A DNA stretch of 64,000 nucleotides, taken from contig CM034233.1 of NCBI GenBank assembly GCA_019916065.1, positions 45,920,673 through 45,984,672 of the forward strand, given 5' to 3'. A program made the position numbers and the translations under genes. Origin of the DNA: Vitellaria paradoxa (Eukaryota > Streptophyta > Magnoliopsida > Ericales > Sapotaceae). Below are positions 45,492 through 56,769 of this stretch, piece after piece. The notes beneath the pieces were generated by a model. The model saw only the letters and a program-made list of their open reading frames with translations. It made no database searches and was not told the origin of the DNA. The number at the start of each line of letters is the position of its first letter. Positions within the stretch are counted from its first letter, which is position 1.

Positions 45492-47283
45492 TGTAGGACG
45501 ATAGAGAGATTAAAGTAAAGAGAGAGAAATAGAGAGAGAAGGAGTTTAGGAGAGAGGGAAGAAAAAAGAAGAGAGGGAAGGAGAACAAGCCACGGAGGCT
45601 TCAATAACTCAAATTTTCATATTCATCAATGTCTAACTCTAATCATCTTAAGCCTTTAAATAGGCTAATACATTCTCAAAATTACTAAAAATGAAGCAAA
45701 AATAAAATATTCTAATAAATCCTACTTAAAATAAATCTAAATAAAATATTCCTTGAAATAAAATAAATCTTTAATAAATTAAAGTAAAATCTTAATATAA
45801 AATCTAATATTTATAAAATAAAATCCTAATAATAATTATTTCAATTTTTTGGTTATCTTTTGCATCATTCGTCACCCCTTAGAAGAACTCGACTTTGTCG
45901 AGTTGAAAATTTACCTGCTGTTTCAATCGCCAGGCCATAAATAAAGCGGATGCTCAAGCTGTTCCCAAGGGGTGGTAGAAATCTAGTGTCTCCACTAATT
46001 CTCTTGAGATAGAAGTACCGCGATTTAGAAAACAAAACTTGTAGGTATTGGAAGAAGACAAAAAATGGATCAACTTGTGGGAGAGGTTTAGGTGTAGGAA
46101 AGACAAAATTCACAGAAGCACTATAGGTTTTAGGCATACTCTTTAACCCGATAGTACTAACATGGACCTCAGTAATATTATTGAAAATCTGCGCCTCATC
46201 AATAGAAATGACTTCAGTAGTAGCAACAATTTTGATAGCTGTAATAATTTCATCAAATGGCTTGCCCACGATTTGGTCATCATCGTCATCATAAAAGTTG
46301 TCAGGGCTAGGCTCATAAATCAACTCTTCAATTTGATTATCATTGGGCTCTCTTTTTACTTCAAAGTGGTCATCATCATATTCTCTGTTCAGTTCATTAA
46401 TGATCTTTGGATTATCAGTAAAGGCACCAAATTGAGGAGCTGAAGCTGTATCCGACTTTGAATTCGATATTTGGTTAGAACAGAGGTGAATAGAGTTACT
46501 CGACCAATAGCATTCCTTCAATGTGTCTAATCTCGCATTCAGTCTTTGAATGGTTTCAGTGAGGGCTTTTATTTAGGTTTGCATCTGATTATTTTTTGAA
46601 TGAGTAGCTGGCAGTGTATTGACAATTTCGAATCTGCAAAAATGAACTATGAAGTGTTCTAGAGCCCGTCAGAAGTCGTCGAAAAAGTCCCTAGTGCTTT
46701 GTCGGAGCACTAGTTAGGTCGCTGGAAGTTGCCGGTTCTACTGGTGGGTTACGCTAGAGCTGGGTGTCACTGGTAATGTACGGAAGTGCATTCGATGGGT
46801 TTGAGGGTGTGTAGGGCATGTGTGGTAGCTATGACTACGGCTATGACTAGGGTTTGAGATGAACAGTGAGTTTTCGTTGGTTATGGATTGATTTGTTCTG
46901 ATACCAAAGTTGATGTCGGACGATAGAGAATACTGTAAAGAGAGAGAAGAAGAAGTTTAGGATAGAGGGAAGAAAGAAAAAGGGGGGGAGGGAAAACAAG
47001 ACAGAAGGTTTCAATAACTTAATTTTTTTATATTTATTAATGTGTTTAACTCTAATCATCTTAAGCCTTTAAATAGGCTAATACATCCTCAGGATTACTA
47101 AAAATAAAGCAAGATCAAATATTATAACAAATCCTATTTAAAATAAATCTAAATAAAATCTTTCCTAAAATAAAATAAATCTTTAATAAAATAAAGTAAA
47201 ATCCTAATATAAAATCTAATTTTAATAAAATAAAATCCTAATAATAATTATTTCATATATATATTTTTTTGTCTTCCGCATCA
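45492..47283 (-). mobile_element. Short LTR retrotransposon (1.8 kb) with its own ORF
   Basis: LTRs 45492-45867 (376 bp) and 46914-47283 (370 bp) are clearly alike and have TG...CA ends; both begin 'tgt.ggacgatagagag..' on the plus strand. On the minus strand the sequence after the right LTR is TCAACTTTGGTATCAGAAC, a near match to the primer site for initiator methionine tRNA. The internal region is only about 1 kb and has no pol. 5-bp flanks do not match (agtaa, gaacg). This is a non-autonomous (TRIM/LARD-like) element. Confidence 0.88.
45865..46521 (-). CDS. ORF of the short LTR element, 218 aa, unknown function
   Basis: Uninterrupted for 218 codons from the ATG at 46521. The same frame continues upstream past one stop, with ALTETIQRLNARLDTLK, a likely coiled coil, so the ancestral protein was longer. 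The centre is acidic (SPDNFYDDDDDQIVGKP). It ends STRQSRVLLRGDE. The stop codon TGA is formed by the first three bases of the 3' LTR. No protease, RT or zinc knuckle is present. The C-terminal wording resembles ends of plant chromovirus polyproteins, but I cannot assign a family. It could be a gag-derived relic or a chance-conserved frame. Confidence 0.55.
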   Translation of the reverse strand: MKECYWSSNSIHLCSNQISNSKSDTASAPQFGAFTDNPKIINELNREYDDDHFEVKREPNDNQIEELIYEPSPDNFYDDDDDQIVGKPFDEIITAIKIVATTEVISIDEAQIFNNITEVHVSTIGLKSMPKTYSASVNFVFPTPKPLPQVDPFFVFFQYLQVLFSKSRYFYLKRISGDTRFLPPLGNSLSIRFIYGLAIETAGKFSTRQSRVLLRGDE

Positions 47284-48250
47284 GAACGTCAAAGAATTCC
47301 GTCAAAGAATTCGAGTTTCTTCAACAGAAACTATCCTTTGGACATGCTTTGTTTAGATCGGTAAAGTTTATGCACATTCTCTACTTGCCATTTGACTTTC
47401 ACCATGACTACATTTGATAACCAGCTAGAATAATGCACTTCTTAGATGAAATCAGCCTTGGGCAACTTTTCAACCTCCTGCGCTACCACTTCGTTATGCT
47501 TGGGGGCGAAAATTCTTCTTTTTTGCTTCATTGGCCTTGCCCTCGGTGAGATGTTCAGGCGGTGAGTCGTCATTTTAGTATCGATGCTTGGCATATCTTT
47601 GTGAGACCAACAAAAATATCAACGTTATCAACAAGAAACTTCTTGAGCTCCTTCTTCATATGCTCAGGTGATCCTTAGGCAATCTTAACGATCTTGTTCT
47701 GGTTGGGAGTATTGATCATGTTCTCCTTTAGTTCATTTGTTGGTTCCACTCTCTTCATCTGTTCATCATCTCTTGACTTTTAATTCTTCCACTACCAGAG
47801 CGTCTTTGTTTAGGTCTCCTTTTAGAGACGATATGTAACATTCCCTAGTGGAATTTTGGTCTCCCTTCGCACATCCAACCCTATGTTCTGTCGGGAATTT
47901 GACTCTTAAATGATAAGTTGACATGACTCCTTTGAGCTGATTCAAAGCTGTTCGTCCTAGAATGGCATTGTATGCCGATAGACAATCTACTACCAAGAAG
48001 TTGATCATCTTAGTTGCTTGATACGGCTTCTCGCCCGATGTCACTGGCAAAACTATAGAATCGAGGGGGGTAATTTGGTCATCTGTGAATTCGACCAAAG
48101 GAGAAGTCACTGGCTACAACCTCTGCTTTCCTATCTTCATTCTCTTAAATGCCCCCAATACAATATCCATTGAACTCTCGCTATCAACCAGAATTCTCCA
48201 AATTCGAAAATTTGCAATAATTGATGAAATGACAAGGGAGTCATCTTCTT
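47284..48250 (-). pseudogene. Protease and RT N-terminus of Tat copy 2
   Basis: 48110-47766 encodes the protease-linker block: INFLVVDCLSAYNAILGR, then TYHLRVKFPTEHRVG and a REC motif, closely similar to 10873-10559 in copy 1. Upstream at about 48190-48165 the active-site box reads LVDSESSMDIVL, so the usual DSG/DTG has Glu in place of Gly. 47760-47284 contains the RT fingers in broken frames and stops abruptly at the LTR of the short element. Confidence 0.82.
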
Positions 48251-48299
48251 GTTTAACATATCTCAGTTGCCTCTTCTTCGGTAAAGGTAATTGATTGTG

Positions 48300-49270
48300 A
48301 CTTTGTTCTAGATCTCTTGTTTGAGCGTTTTGTTGTCATCACCTCCCTATCTTTTTCTATTTTTCGAGCGTACTTCTTCCTAGCGGCGGAAGATTCACCA
48401 CTTTCTGCAAATCCCCCAGCTATAGCTCGGATTTTTCCAATCGGCTATTAGTTTTGTCATGCTTGGCCAGGGCTCCTTTCTCTCGGGAGTTCTTTGCTTA
48501 GCCCGTCTATTCGGTTCTTAGCCAGCCACAAACCTATCGAGCCTTCCCCTTCGGATTAGCTCTTCAACCTGCCGCTTTAAGTCAAAACAATCGCCTGTGT
48601 CATGGCTATGGTTCACGTGAAACCTGCAGTACTTTGCTCAGGATCTCTTGTCGGCAGGCATCTTTAGTTTTTCCGACCATCTCAAAGCTGGGTCATCCTG
48701 GATTTCGTATAGAGCATTTTCCAATCTTCTATTCGAGGGAGTAAAATTTTGAGCGGGCTCGGCATATTTGGGCCTATCTTAGCCTATCTCGCTCGAGTCT
48801 AACATCATGTCTATGACTCTTTGGGTTTCTTGTGTCGCGAGTGTCTCTAGACTTGTTCGGCCTCTTCTTGTCTGCTTGAGAATTGCTTCTTTTGTTAGTT
48901 TCCCATTTCGGATTTCATGGCATCCTCTACATTAACTTGCTTCTAGGCTCGAAACTGAGTTCGACGATGTCTGTGGGTGGCTTCTTCACCAGGGAGGCCA
49001 TGAATCTGAGAGTTCTTAAGCAACTCATCACAGCCACTTTGTCATCTGCTTCATCCAATTCGAGCAACTCCTTATTAAACCTTTCCAGATAATCCTTGAG
49101 AGTTTTGTCTTTGCCTTGTTTGATCGTCAAAAAAATGAGTGGTCGATTTTCTATATGCCTTTGTCCTCCAGTGAAGTGAACCACGAAGAGTTTACTCAAT
49201 TAGGCAAAATCACTAATGGTACCTTGCTTTATTTTATTAAGCCACATTCTGCTAGGCCCTTGAATGTTAT
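48300..49270 (-). pseudogene. gag C-terminal half of Tat copy 2
   Basis: 49199-48927 encodes LSKLFVVHFTGGQRHIENRP, then RFNKELLELDEADDKVAVM, the capsid signature of Tat gag. The zinc-knuckle region near 48640-48560 is broken. At 49270 the frame is cut by the LTR of copia element 2 and resumes at 55071. Confidence 0.85.
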
Positions 49271-49554
49271 TGAAAGCAATATTATTTCTTCTACAATTTA
49301 CAAAGGATCTACAGCTTTGTATATATATATATACATAAAGTGGATAATTCCTTCCACATTTGTAGCAATCAGTAGCCTAAGATTAAGGGAAACAAACTCC
49401 TAAAATCAGGAAACTAATTCCTATAAATCAGAATTCCTATAAATTAGCAACTGAATGATTCTAATCTAATTAAATCTTATCCAATCATTCCTAATATATC
49501 TCTATACAGATCTGAGCCATCCCTACCAAATACACAGAATTTATCTACACTCCC

Positions 49555-51305
49555 CCTCAAACTGGGAGTATATGTTGATCATTCCTAGCTTGTTTACCAA
49601 TTTTGCAAAGCTTGGTTTGTGTAACCCTTTTGTCAAAACATCAACTGTCTGCTCTTTGGTTGGGATATAAATTGAAGAGACGCTTTCATTGTCTATCTTT
49701 TCCTTGATGAAGTGTCAATCAACCTCAATATGTTTAGTACGATCATGATGAACTGGGTTTTGTGTTATGCTCACTGCTGCCTTGTTGTCACAGTATATCT
49801 TTATAGGAGTCTTGTTAGGCATTTTCAATTCCTTCAACAATCTCTCAAGCCAAATTCCCTCACAGATTCCATGTGCTAAGGCTTGAAATTTAGCTTCTGC
49901 ACTACTTCTCGCAATGACAAGCTGTTTTTTGCTTCTCCAAGTTACTAAATTGCCTCATAAATGGGTACAATAGCCTAAAATAGATTTTCTATCAATTGAG
50001 GAACCTGCCCAGTCTGCATCAGTATAGATTTCCACCATTCTATGGTTTCTTTTCTTAAAAAACAGTCCCTTTCTTGGTGTGTTCTTCAAATACTTTAAGA
50101 TTCTTAGCACAGCTTCAAGATGGGTCTTCTTTGGTGAATGCATGAATTGACTAACCATGCTAACAGCAAAGGAGATGTCTGGTCTAGTGTGGGACAAATA
50201 AATTAGCTTTCCCACCAACTTCTGGTACCTTTCTTTGTTGACTTCTTCTTCTCCTTCAAGCTCTAGCTTAATATTAGGATCCATAGGAGTCTCGGCTGGT
50301 CTGTAGCCTAGCATGCCAACTTCTTGAAGTAAATCAAGTACATATTTTCTTTGATTGATAGTGATTCCTGCACTGCTGCGAGCCACTTCCATTCCAAGAA
50401 GATATCTTAAAATCCCTAGATCCTTTAATTCAAACTCCCCTGCCAGATATTTCTTCAGGGAATATTTCTTTAAGGAATTCAATTCCACAAGATCATTCCC
50501 TGTGACAATTATATCATCTACATATACAATGAGAATAGCAATTTTGTCATCATTAGAGTGCTTGTAGAACAATGTGTGATCAGTTTGAGCTTGAATAAAA
50601 CCTTTCTTCTTGATTGCTTGAGTAAATTTGTCAAACCATTCCCTTGGTGATTGTTTCAGTCCATAGAGAGACTTTCAACCTACAGACCATGTTGTTGTTT
50701 CCCTTAAATCTTGGAGGTGCATCCACATAAACCTCTTCATGTAGATCACCATTTAGGAAAGTATTTTTCACATCTAACTATTGTAAAGGTCATTCCACAT
50801 TTGCTGCCAAGGAAAGTAGGACTCTTATAGTGTTCAGCTTGGTTACCGGAGCAAAAGTTTCTTGATAATCTATCCCATAGGTTTAAGTGAAACCTTTGGC
50901 CACAAGTCTACTTTTATATCTACTAATACTGCCATCAGCATTATGTTTTACGGTGAATACCCATTTGCAGTCAACTGTTTTCTTCCTAGAAGGTAGTTCA
51001 ACCATTTCCCATGTATTATTTCTCCTAAGTGCATCCATTTCTTCCTGCACTACTGCTCTCCAATTTGGGTTAGCTAGAGCTTCTTCTATAATATTTGGAA
51101 TTGCAATTTCTGACAGAGCAGTGGTAAAAGCACGAAAGGTAGGAGACAGCTTGGTATAAGATACATACTTAGACATAGGATGCTGAGTATAGGACCTTGT
51201 TCCTTTCCTGACAGCAATTGGCAAGTCTAGGTCCTGGTCTGGAGCCTCAAAACTACACTGAATCTGATCATCACTCGCTTCACAGTCGTGGGAACTAGGA
51301 TTCAA
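49555..51305 (-). pseudogene. RT and RNase H of copia element 2
   Basis: 51305-50883 encodes the RT start: EEMDALRRNNTWEMVELPS, then DGSISRYKSRLVAKGFT. 50572-49955 encodes LIVYVDDIIVTGNDL with an intact YVDD box, then LRYLLGMEVARSSAGI, and RNase H with YTDADWAGSSIDRKSILGYC. The RNase H end, CDNKAAVSITQNPVHHDRT, lies near 49800-49740. Frames are interrupted by stops and a frameshift near 50680. Confidence 0.88.
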
Positions 51306-52310
51306 GTCAAATTGGCCTTGCTATTTGTGATTTCTCCTTGAGTAAACCAGTAATTGGCCCTCTGACCGAGGGCCAAGTCTGGCAGTGTCTTCCCTTGACT
51401 TTTCTCCCCTGACTGGGAAGTATCTCTTCTTGGTTCCATAATTGGCTGAGTTAGTTTGGCACTAAACTCAGGTTCAATGTTAGGCACTAAAGGCGAAGTC
51501 AAGGATAGAAATGAGCCTGTGGACTGAGGTAAGGAAGATTCAGGTAAGGAAGGCTCTTCTTCAGATATGTCCCAAGACTTATCTTTACTTAAAATCTCCC
51601 CCTGAAGATAAGTATTGGTGAAGAATGGTTGGGACTCAACAAAGGAGACATCCATAGAAACAAAGACTCGACGAAGTGAGGGGGAATAACATTTGTATCC
51701 CTTTTGACTGGGAGAGTATCCAATGAAAACACACTTGATGGTTTTGGGATCAAGTTTGGAATTATTAGGTGAGTGGTTATGGACAAACACAGTACATCCA
51801 AAAATTTTTAGGGGTAGAGAAGACAAAGACCTGAAGGTGGGATAGTGTTGTAGGAGAATGGACCAAGGAGAAGTAAAATTGAGGATCCTTGAGGGCATTC
51901 TGTTGATCAAATAGGAGGCTGTTAAAACAACTTCACCCCATAGATATTTAGGTATATTCATAGTGAACATTAAGGCTCTATCAACCTCAAGAAGATATCT
52001 ATTTTTCCTCTCAGCTACACCATTTTGTTGGGGTGTATCTGTGCAGGAACTTTGATGAATTATTCCATTAGTAGCAAGGTAATCACCTAGAATGGAATTG
52101 AAATATTCTCTTCCATTATCAGTTCTTAAGGTTTGAATTAGGACATGGAATTGAGTCAATATCATTGAATGTAAGGACTTAAACACTTGGGTAGCTTCAG
52201 TTTTCTCCTTAAGGAGATATACCCAACAGACCCTTGTGTGATCATCAGTGAAAGTAATAAACCAACGAGAGCCTGAGACATTTTTAACACGGGAAGGTCC
52301 CCATATGTCA
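51302..52310 (-). pseudogene. Integrase of copia element 2
   Basis: 52186-51302 is open for 294 codons. It contains LRTDNGREYFNSILGDYL (catalytic Asp) and PQQNGVAERKNRYLLEV (catalytic Glu), then the conserved WGEVVLTASYLINRMPSRIL and KIFGCTVFVHNHSP blocks. It is followed by a Ser/Pro-rich linker typical of copia polyproteins. The segment with the first Asp lies upstream and is out of frame. Confidence 0.88.
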
Positions 52311-52336
52311 CTGTGGATTAAAGAAAAAGGTTGAGA

Positions 52337-53093
52337 TTATTTGTATAGTTTGATGGGAAATTGTGCACGACAGTGTTTAGCAAGTAAACAAAATTCACAA
52401 CTAAAGGAACTAGGATTTTTATTGATAAACAAATCTGGGAACAATCGTTTAAGGTAATGGAAATTAGGGTGGCCTAGCCTATAATGCCTTAACATTATTT
52501 CATTATCAGAACTAAGAGAAGATACATTCTTTGCTATAGCAGTACTCTTTTCTAAGCTGTCTTCAGTATCAAAATAGTAGAGGCCATCACAAACTCTAGC
52601 ATTGCCAATCATCATTCTCGAACCCAGTTCCTGAAGTTCACAACCATTAGCACAAAACTTAGCCTAGCAGTTTAACTCATGAGTAAGTTTGCTAATTGAA
52701 ATCAGGTTGCAAGTGAGGTTGGGAACATAAAGAACAGAGTGAAGCGAAATATTATTTGAGAGTTGAATTGGTCATTTTCCAACAACAGTTGAGTAGAAGC
52801 CATCAGCTACCTTGACTCTAGATTTTCTAGAGCAAGAAGATTTTTCTAGAGCAAGAAGTATACTCATAGAACAAGGATAAGTTACCTGTCATATGGTTAG
52901 AGGCCCCATAATCAAGCATCCAAGAAGTCTTGCTCTTGGTATGCAGTGCTGTACCTGAAGTAGTTGCAGAAGTGCTTGTGTTACCAACTATTGTTTGACT
53001 GAGCAGCTTCTGCAGTTGTTCCAGTTGAGATTTATTCAAGAAAATTCCATTCTGTTCTGGTTCCCTTCGAGACTCAACTGGTTTCTCCTCCAT
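52337..53093 (-). pseudogene. Protease and GAG-pre-integrase region of copia element 2
   Basis: Around 52910 the protease box reads SWMLDYGASNHMTGN; the family consensus is DSGAS, so Ser is replaced by Tyr beside the catalytic Asp. 52615-52337 carries the integrase zinc-binding domain with RHYRLGHPNFHYLKRLFP and CEFCLLAKHCR (HHCC pattern). Stop codons separate these parts. Confidence 0.85.
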
Positions 53094-53149
53094 GGTTGTT
53101 TGAAAGCCCTTTCTTGGTCCTCTTAGTTTCCAGTTGGCTGGTTTTCCAT

Positions 53150-54750
53150 GGAGATCCCAGCATATGTCTCGTGTGTGTCCTGGTTTATTGCAGTGGTTGC
53201 ATCAGGGCCTTCCCCCTTTGTCACCCTTTTGATGGTTTTTTTGGTCACGATCATTTTTAATAGGAAGGGCTGTTGTTTCAATAGGTCTCTCACTCACTAT
53301 AGTGGTGGGAACTTCTCTGTTACCTCCAACGCCAAGCATTACTCTTCTTCTGCTTTCTTCCATTCTCATTTCAGCGAATGCTTCGTTAATGGAAGGTAGA
53401 GGTTTGTGGCCGAGAATCCTTCCATGCAGTTCATCAAGGTCTCGATTTAATCCTGTCAAGAATTCATACAACCTCTCCTTCACCAAGTGTCTTTTGAACT
53501 TTATGTTGTCTTCTAGATCTCCCCATTCAGCTTCATAGTGCATATCCAATTCTTGCCATAGAATTTGTAGTTCATTGTAGTATTCTGTAACTTCTAGATT
53601 TCCTTGTCTTATTTCCTTCGGTCGATTCTTGATCTCAAACACCTGAGAGGCATTCTTGAGATTAGAATAATTAGTATTTACTGCAGCCTAGATGGCCTGT
53701 GTTGTTCGAAGGAATAAATAGGTCCTGTTGATGTGAGGCTCCATGGAATTGATTAACCAGGCCATAACAATCGAGTTGTTAAGTTCCCAGTTTGCATAAG
53801 AGGGATCTTGCAATTTGGGTTGTTTAATATCTCCATTGAGATAACCCATTTTCCCTCTGCCTCGAATAACCAGTAACACAGATCTAGACCACTGAAGGAA
53901 ATTTTTTCCATTTAGGTACCTAAATTTATCTTTCTCTACAATCTTTTGTGTGCCTAAACTTACTTCTATGGTGCAACAAGATGGAAGGATTGATACTGAT
54001 GTAAGTCACAGGATTCAAGCTGGGTGGACCAAATGGAGGAGTGCTTCGGGGGTTTTGTGCGACCGAAAAATCCCCCTCAAGGTGAAAGGAAAGTATTATA
54101 AGGTAGCGGTTAGACCAGCGCTGCTATATGGATCAGAGTGTTGGGCAGTAAAGCATAATCATGGTCAGAAGATGGCAGTTGCGGAGATGAGGATGCTAAG
54201 GTGGATGTGCGGGATTACAAGGAAAGATAGGATTAGGAACGAGGAGATTAGGGGCAAAGTAGGAATAGCACCGATTGAAGATAAAATAAGAGAAAACCGA
54301 TTAAGATGGTTTGACCATGTTAGAAGGCATCCAACAGAGGCACCTGTTAGAAGGTGTGAAAGTATGGAGATTGCCAGGAGTAGAAGAGGTAGAGGAAGAT
54401 CCAAGAGAAGCTGGAAAGAAACTATTAAACATGACCTGACCTACCTCGATTTATCGGAGGACATGCTCCTAAACAGATCTAATTGGCGTCGACAAATCCA
54501 TATAACCGATCCCACCTAGTGGGAAAAGGCTTGGTTTGGTTTGGTTTGGTAGCTTGGGGTTGGTGATCTGCAAAGTCGAGCTTTCTCCAAAGGTTTGGGA
54601 AGCAATTGTAGGTTGAGGAAGACTAGAGGATAGAGTTTCAGATTCTTTTTTTGAACTCGTATTGTGAATAGTTAAGGTAAGGCTAAGGAGGACAGAACCT
54701 TGGCTGATTAAAGTAGATGAGGAATAGCTAAGGAGGACAAATCTCAACCG
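53150..54750 (-). pseudogene. gag of copia element 2 (split by a LINE)
   Basis: The N-terminal part upstream of the LINE ends TLQITNPKL. After the LINE it resumes NGKNFLQWSRSVLLVIRGRG, so the two halves join as a standard copia gag. 53642-53202 holds the UBN2-type gag core (EIRQGNLEVTEYYNELQILW). The knuckle CNHCNKPGHTRDIC lies near 53215-53170. Stops interrupt the frame. Confidence 0.88.
53917..54551 (+). mobile_element. RTE-type LINE, 5'-truncated, in copia 2 gag
   Basis: The plus strand encodes, open from 53950 to 54519, the C-terminal end of plant RTE reverse transcriptases: RIQAGWTKWRSASGVLCDRK, RPALLYGSECWAVK, AEMRMLRWMCGITRKDRIRN and RLRWFDHVRRHP. It ends in a (TTTGG)n-type tail at about 54528-54551. 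Both edges are fixed by the interrupted gag: 'ccatttag' on the left and 'gcttgggg' on the right rejoin to a continuous frame. Only 2-3 bp could be a target duplication. The RT catalytic core is absent, so it is dead on arrival. Confidence 0.93.
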
Positions 54751-55070
54751 GATAGGAAGAACGAGCTTCTATGGAGAACCTGGCTGTGATACCTTGAAAA
54801 CAATATTATTTCTTCTACAATTTACAAAGGATCTACAGCTCTGTATATATATACATAAAGTCGATAATTCCTTCCACATTAGTAGCAATCAGCAGCCTAA
54901 GATTAAGGGAAATAGACTACTAAAAATCAGGAAAATAATTCTTATAAATCAGAATTCCTATAAATCAGCAACTGAATGATTCTAATCTAATCAAATCTTA
55001 TCCAATCATTCCTAATATATCTCCATACAGATCTGAGCCATCTCTACCAAATACACAGAATTTATCTATA

Positions 55071-55820
55071 GTTACCGGTAGTGCTCGACGCATGATTTCA
55101 TCTTGGTATGCCTGAAGGTGCATTAGGTTTTTGAATGTGTCTAAGTGATCGAGCGGGCCCTTTGAAGCATCAAAGGAATCCATTGGGCATTTTGAACTTT
55201 GGTGGTAAGGGGCAGGCCATTACTGCTAGGGAAAATGGTGAATCTATCTTACCGATCAAATTATCTACTACGTTTGGCATTCGGACAGCTGCGAGGACCC
55301 CCGCCGTTTGTGCTTGCATTTCCCTCATCTATTCGTCCTAGGCTTGGGCGTTCTTTCCTCTTCTTTTTGTGACCTTGGTGCGCAATAGGCTGGGGCAGTT
55401 ACTCACTCTCTCTTCAGTGTGAACTGGTCGGACCCTTCACCAAGATCCTTCTGGACGCACATAAGGGATGTTATTCTTGACTACAACGTCACCCCCATTT
55501 GTACCATTGATTTCACCATTTCCTCTGCTATTTCCACCATTAACTTCACTATTCTCTATGTTGTTCCCACCATTGGCGGGAGGATCTGCCTATGGTGGGG
55601 TGTCAGCAGGACCTACTGGTATTCATTGCAGTAGAGCTTGGTTTTGGACGATCAAAGTTTGCATTCCCACCATCATTTCTGCCATCTGTCTCTCCATGGC
55701 GGTGTTCCTTTCGTTTTGGTTTTCCATTGTTGGTAGTCTTCGCAGTTGTGTGTTGACCAGACCTAGTTTGGACCATATACAGCTACGAGAAAATCGATTC
55801 TCGCAGATGGCATCAACCGA
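55071..55820 (-). pseudogene. gag N-terminal half and leader of Tat copy 2
   Basis: gag probably starts at the ATG at 55727 (MENQNERNTAMERQMAEMM), with an Asn/Gly-rich stretch, then LPPKFKMPN in the 55230-55190 region and a segment around 55130 with GPLDHLDTFKNLMHLQAYQ, ending at the copia LTR at 55071. 55728-55820 is the leader; the PBS side reads TTGATGCCATCTGCGAGAATC on the minus strand. Plus-strand open frames here are shadows of gag. Confidence 0.82.
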
Positions 55821-56407
55821 TGATACAACAAAATTTTCTCCCCCAAAAGGTTCTATTCGAGCCTGGAAATGCTAAGAATACTGCTCTGGTGCTTGCCAAA
55901 GAAGCTCTAACACTTAAGTTAGCTATCAAGCTTTTTTTAGTATATCAGCAAACTTTCAGTGGAGAAGAAAGATGTCCATACCTGCCTGAAGTAATAGAAA
56001 TGTATATATATGCCTATGAGACGCCACATGTTGTCAGGTGGTATGGTGTAAATATTCTCTGATGGAGCGTATCACGGATATTGTGGTTGATTCCTTGGCT
56101 AGTGGGTGAAATCGTTATGGACCAGTGGCACTAATCGCTGGCTCTCAGTCGGGAATCTCGGGACATGCTTTACAAGTGATCCAGGATGCAAGATCCATCG
56201 CGGGTTTGCTCGGTTTGGTAGAGTGGATAGAGCCAGGCTTCTTGAGGTTTGTTTGTTTGGGAGACGTTGGGTGATATAGGGTCCCTCCATGCTGTTTTGA
56301 GCTAATGTCATTCCTAATCGGAAATTCTGTTGCTGGTCTTACTATGATCAGGGTGATCCCGAACGGGTATTGATTGGTTTGAGGAGGCCTGGAACATGCC
56401 CCTATCA
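55821..56407 (-). repeat. 5' LTR of Tat copy 2
   Basis: 587 bp, the same length as the partner at 41531-42117. Ends TGATACAACA...CCCCTATCA on the plus strand. Shared landmarks include 'tttcagtggagaagaaag' and 'ggagcgtat'. Confidence 0.9.
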
Positions 56408-56497
56408 AATACAACCAAGAAAAATAAGGGAACACAATCAATAAGAATAATCTGACAATCCTAACTATAAATCAAATAGTTTTCTTTTAATTCAAAT

Positions 56498-56533
<36 letters not shown>

Positions 56534-56634
56534 CTTTTTTTTTTTCTTTCAAGAACTAGTTTGACTTTTTCATTAATTATAATTAGTTTCTTAAGTTTGT
56601 ACTTTCTTGTTTTTTAACTTAATAAAGTCTTACA

Positions 56635-56769
56635 GGGTGTTTGGTTGGCAAAAAAGTACAGTAAAAATGCAAAAATTTGATATAAATATTGATATGTGGC
56701 GAAATTTGATTGAAAGAAAGTACAAAAAGTTGATAGATTTTGGTTGATTTTGTTCAACCAAACACCCCC
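56635..56769. mobile_element. MITE family A copy with TTA target duplication
   Basis: 'cagggtgtttggttg' at the left and 'ttcaaccaaacaccccc' at the right are inverted repeats, bordered by 'tta' on both sides. A 3-bp TTA duplication with this terminus is typical of PIF/Harbinger (Tourist-like) MITEs. It is the clearest copy of the family in the window. Confidence 0.85.

Larger units (their letters stand above)
49271..55070 (-). mobile_element. Copia element 2, complete, 5.8 kb, inserted in Tat copy 2 gag
   Basis: LTRs at 49271-49549 (279 bp) and 54795-55070 (276 bp). The flanks 'gttat' (49266-49270) and 'gttac' (55071-55075) form a 5-bp target duplication with one change. The right LTR ends TA instead of CA. 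The minus strand carries AGGTATCACAGCC next to the 5' LTR as the primer site, and GGGGGAG before the 3' LTR. Order inside is gag, protease, integrase, RT, RNase H (Ty1/copia order). About 16 substitutions separate the LTRs by eye. An RTE LINE tail sits in gag. Confidence 0.93.
41531..56407 (-). mobile_element. Tat-lineage Ty3/gypsy retrotransposon, copy 2 (nested host)
   Basis: Both LTRs are 587 bp (41531-42117 and 55821-56407), with TGATACAACAAA at the plus-left end and ATCA at the right. Between them on the minus strand are gag, protease and an RT fragment, with the antisense ORF near the 3' LTR. Integrase and both RNase H domains are absent; their place is taken by a copia fragment and a short LTR element. 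The 5-bp flanks (attga, aatac) do not match, so the ends may have been rearranged or shifted. Confidence 0.85.

Noticed and set aside
46162..46443. 93-codon plus-strand frame
   Set aside because: Antisense to the 218-codon ORF of the short LTR element; the minus-strand frame is longer and ends at the LTR in a meaningful place.
54165..54404. 79-codon minus-strand frame
   Set aside because: Antisense shadow of the RTE reverse-transcriptase C-terminus.
55468..55875. 135-codon plus-strand open frame
   Set aside because: It is a shadow of the gag N-terminus and leader of Tat copy 2, running into the LTR.
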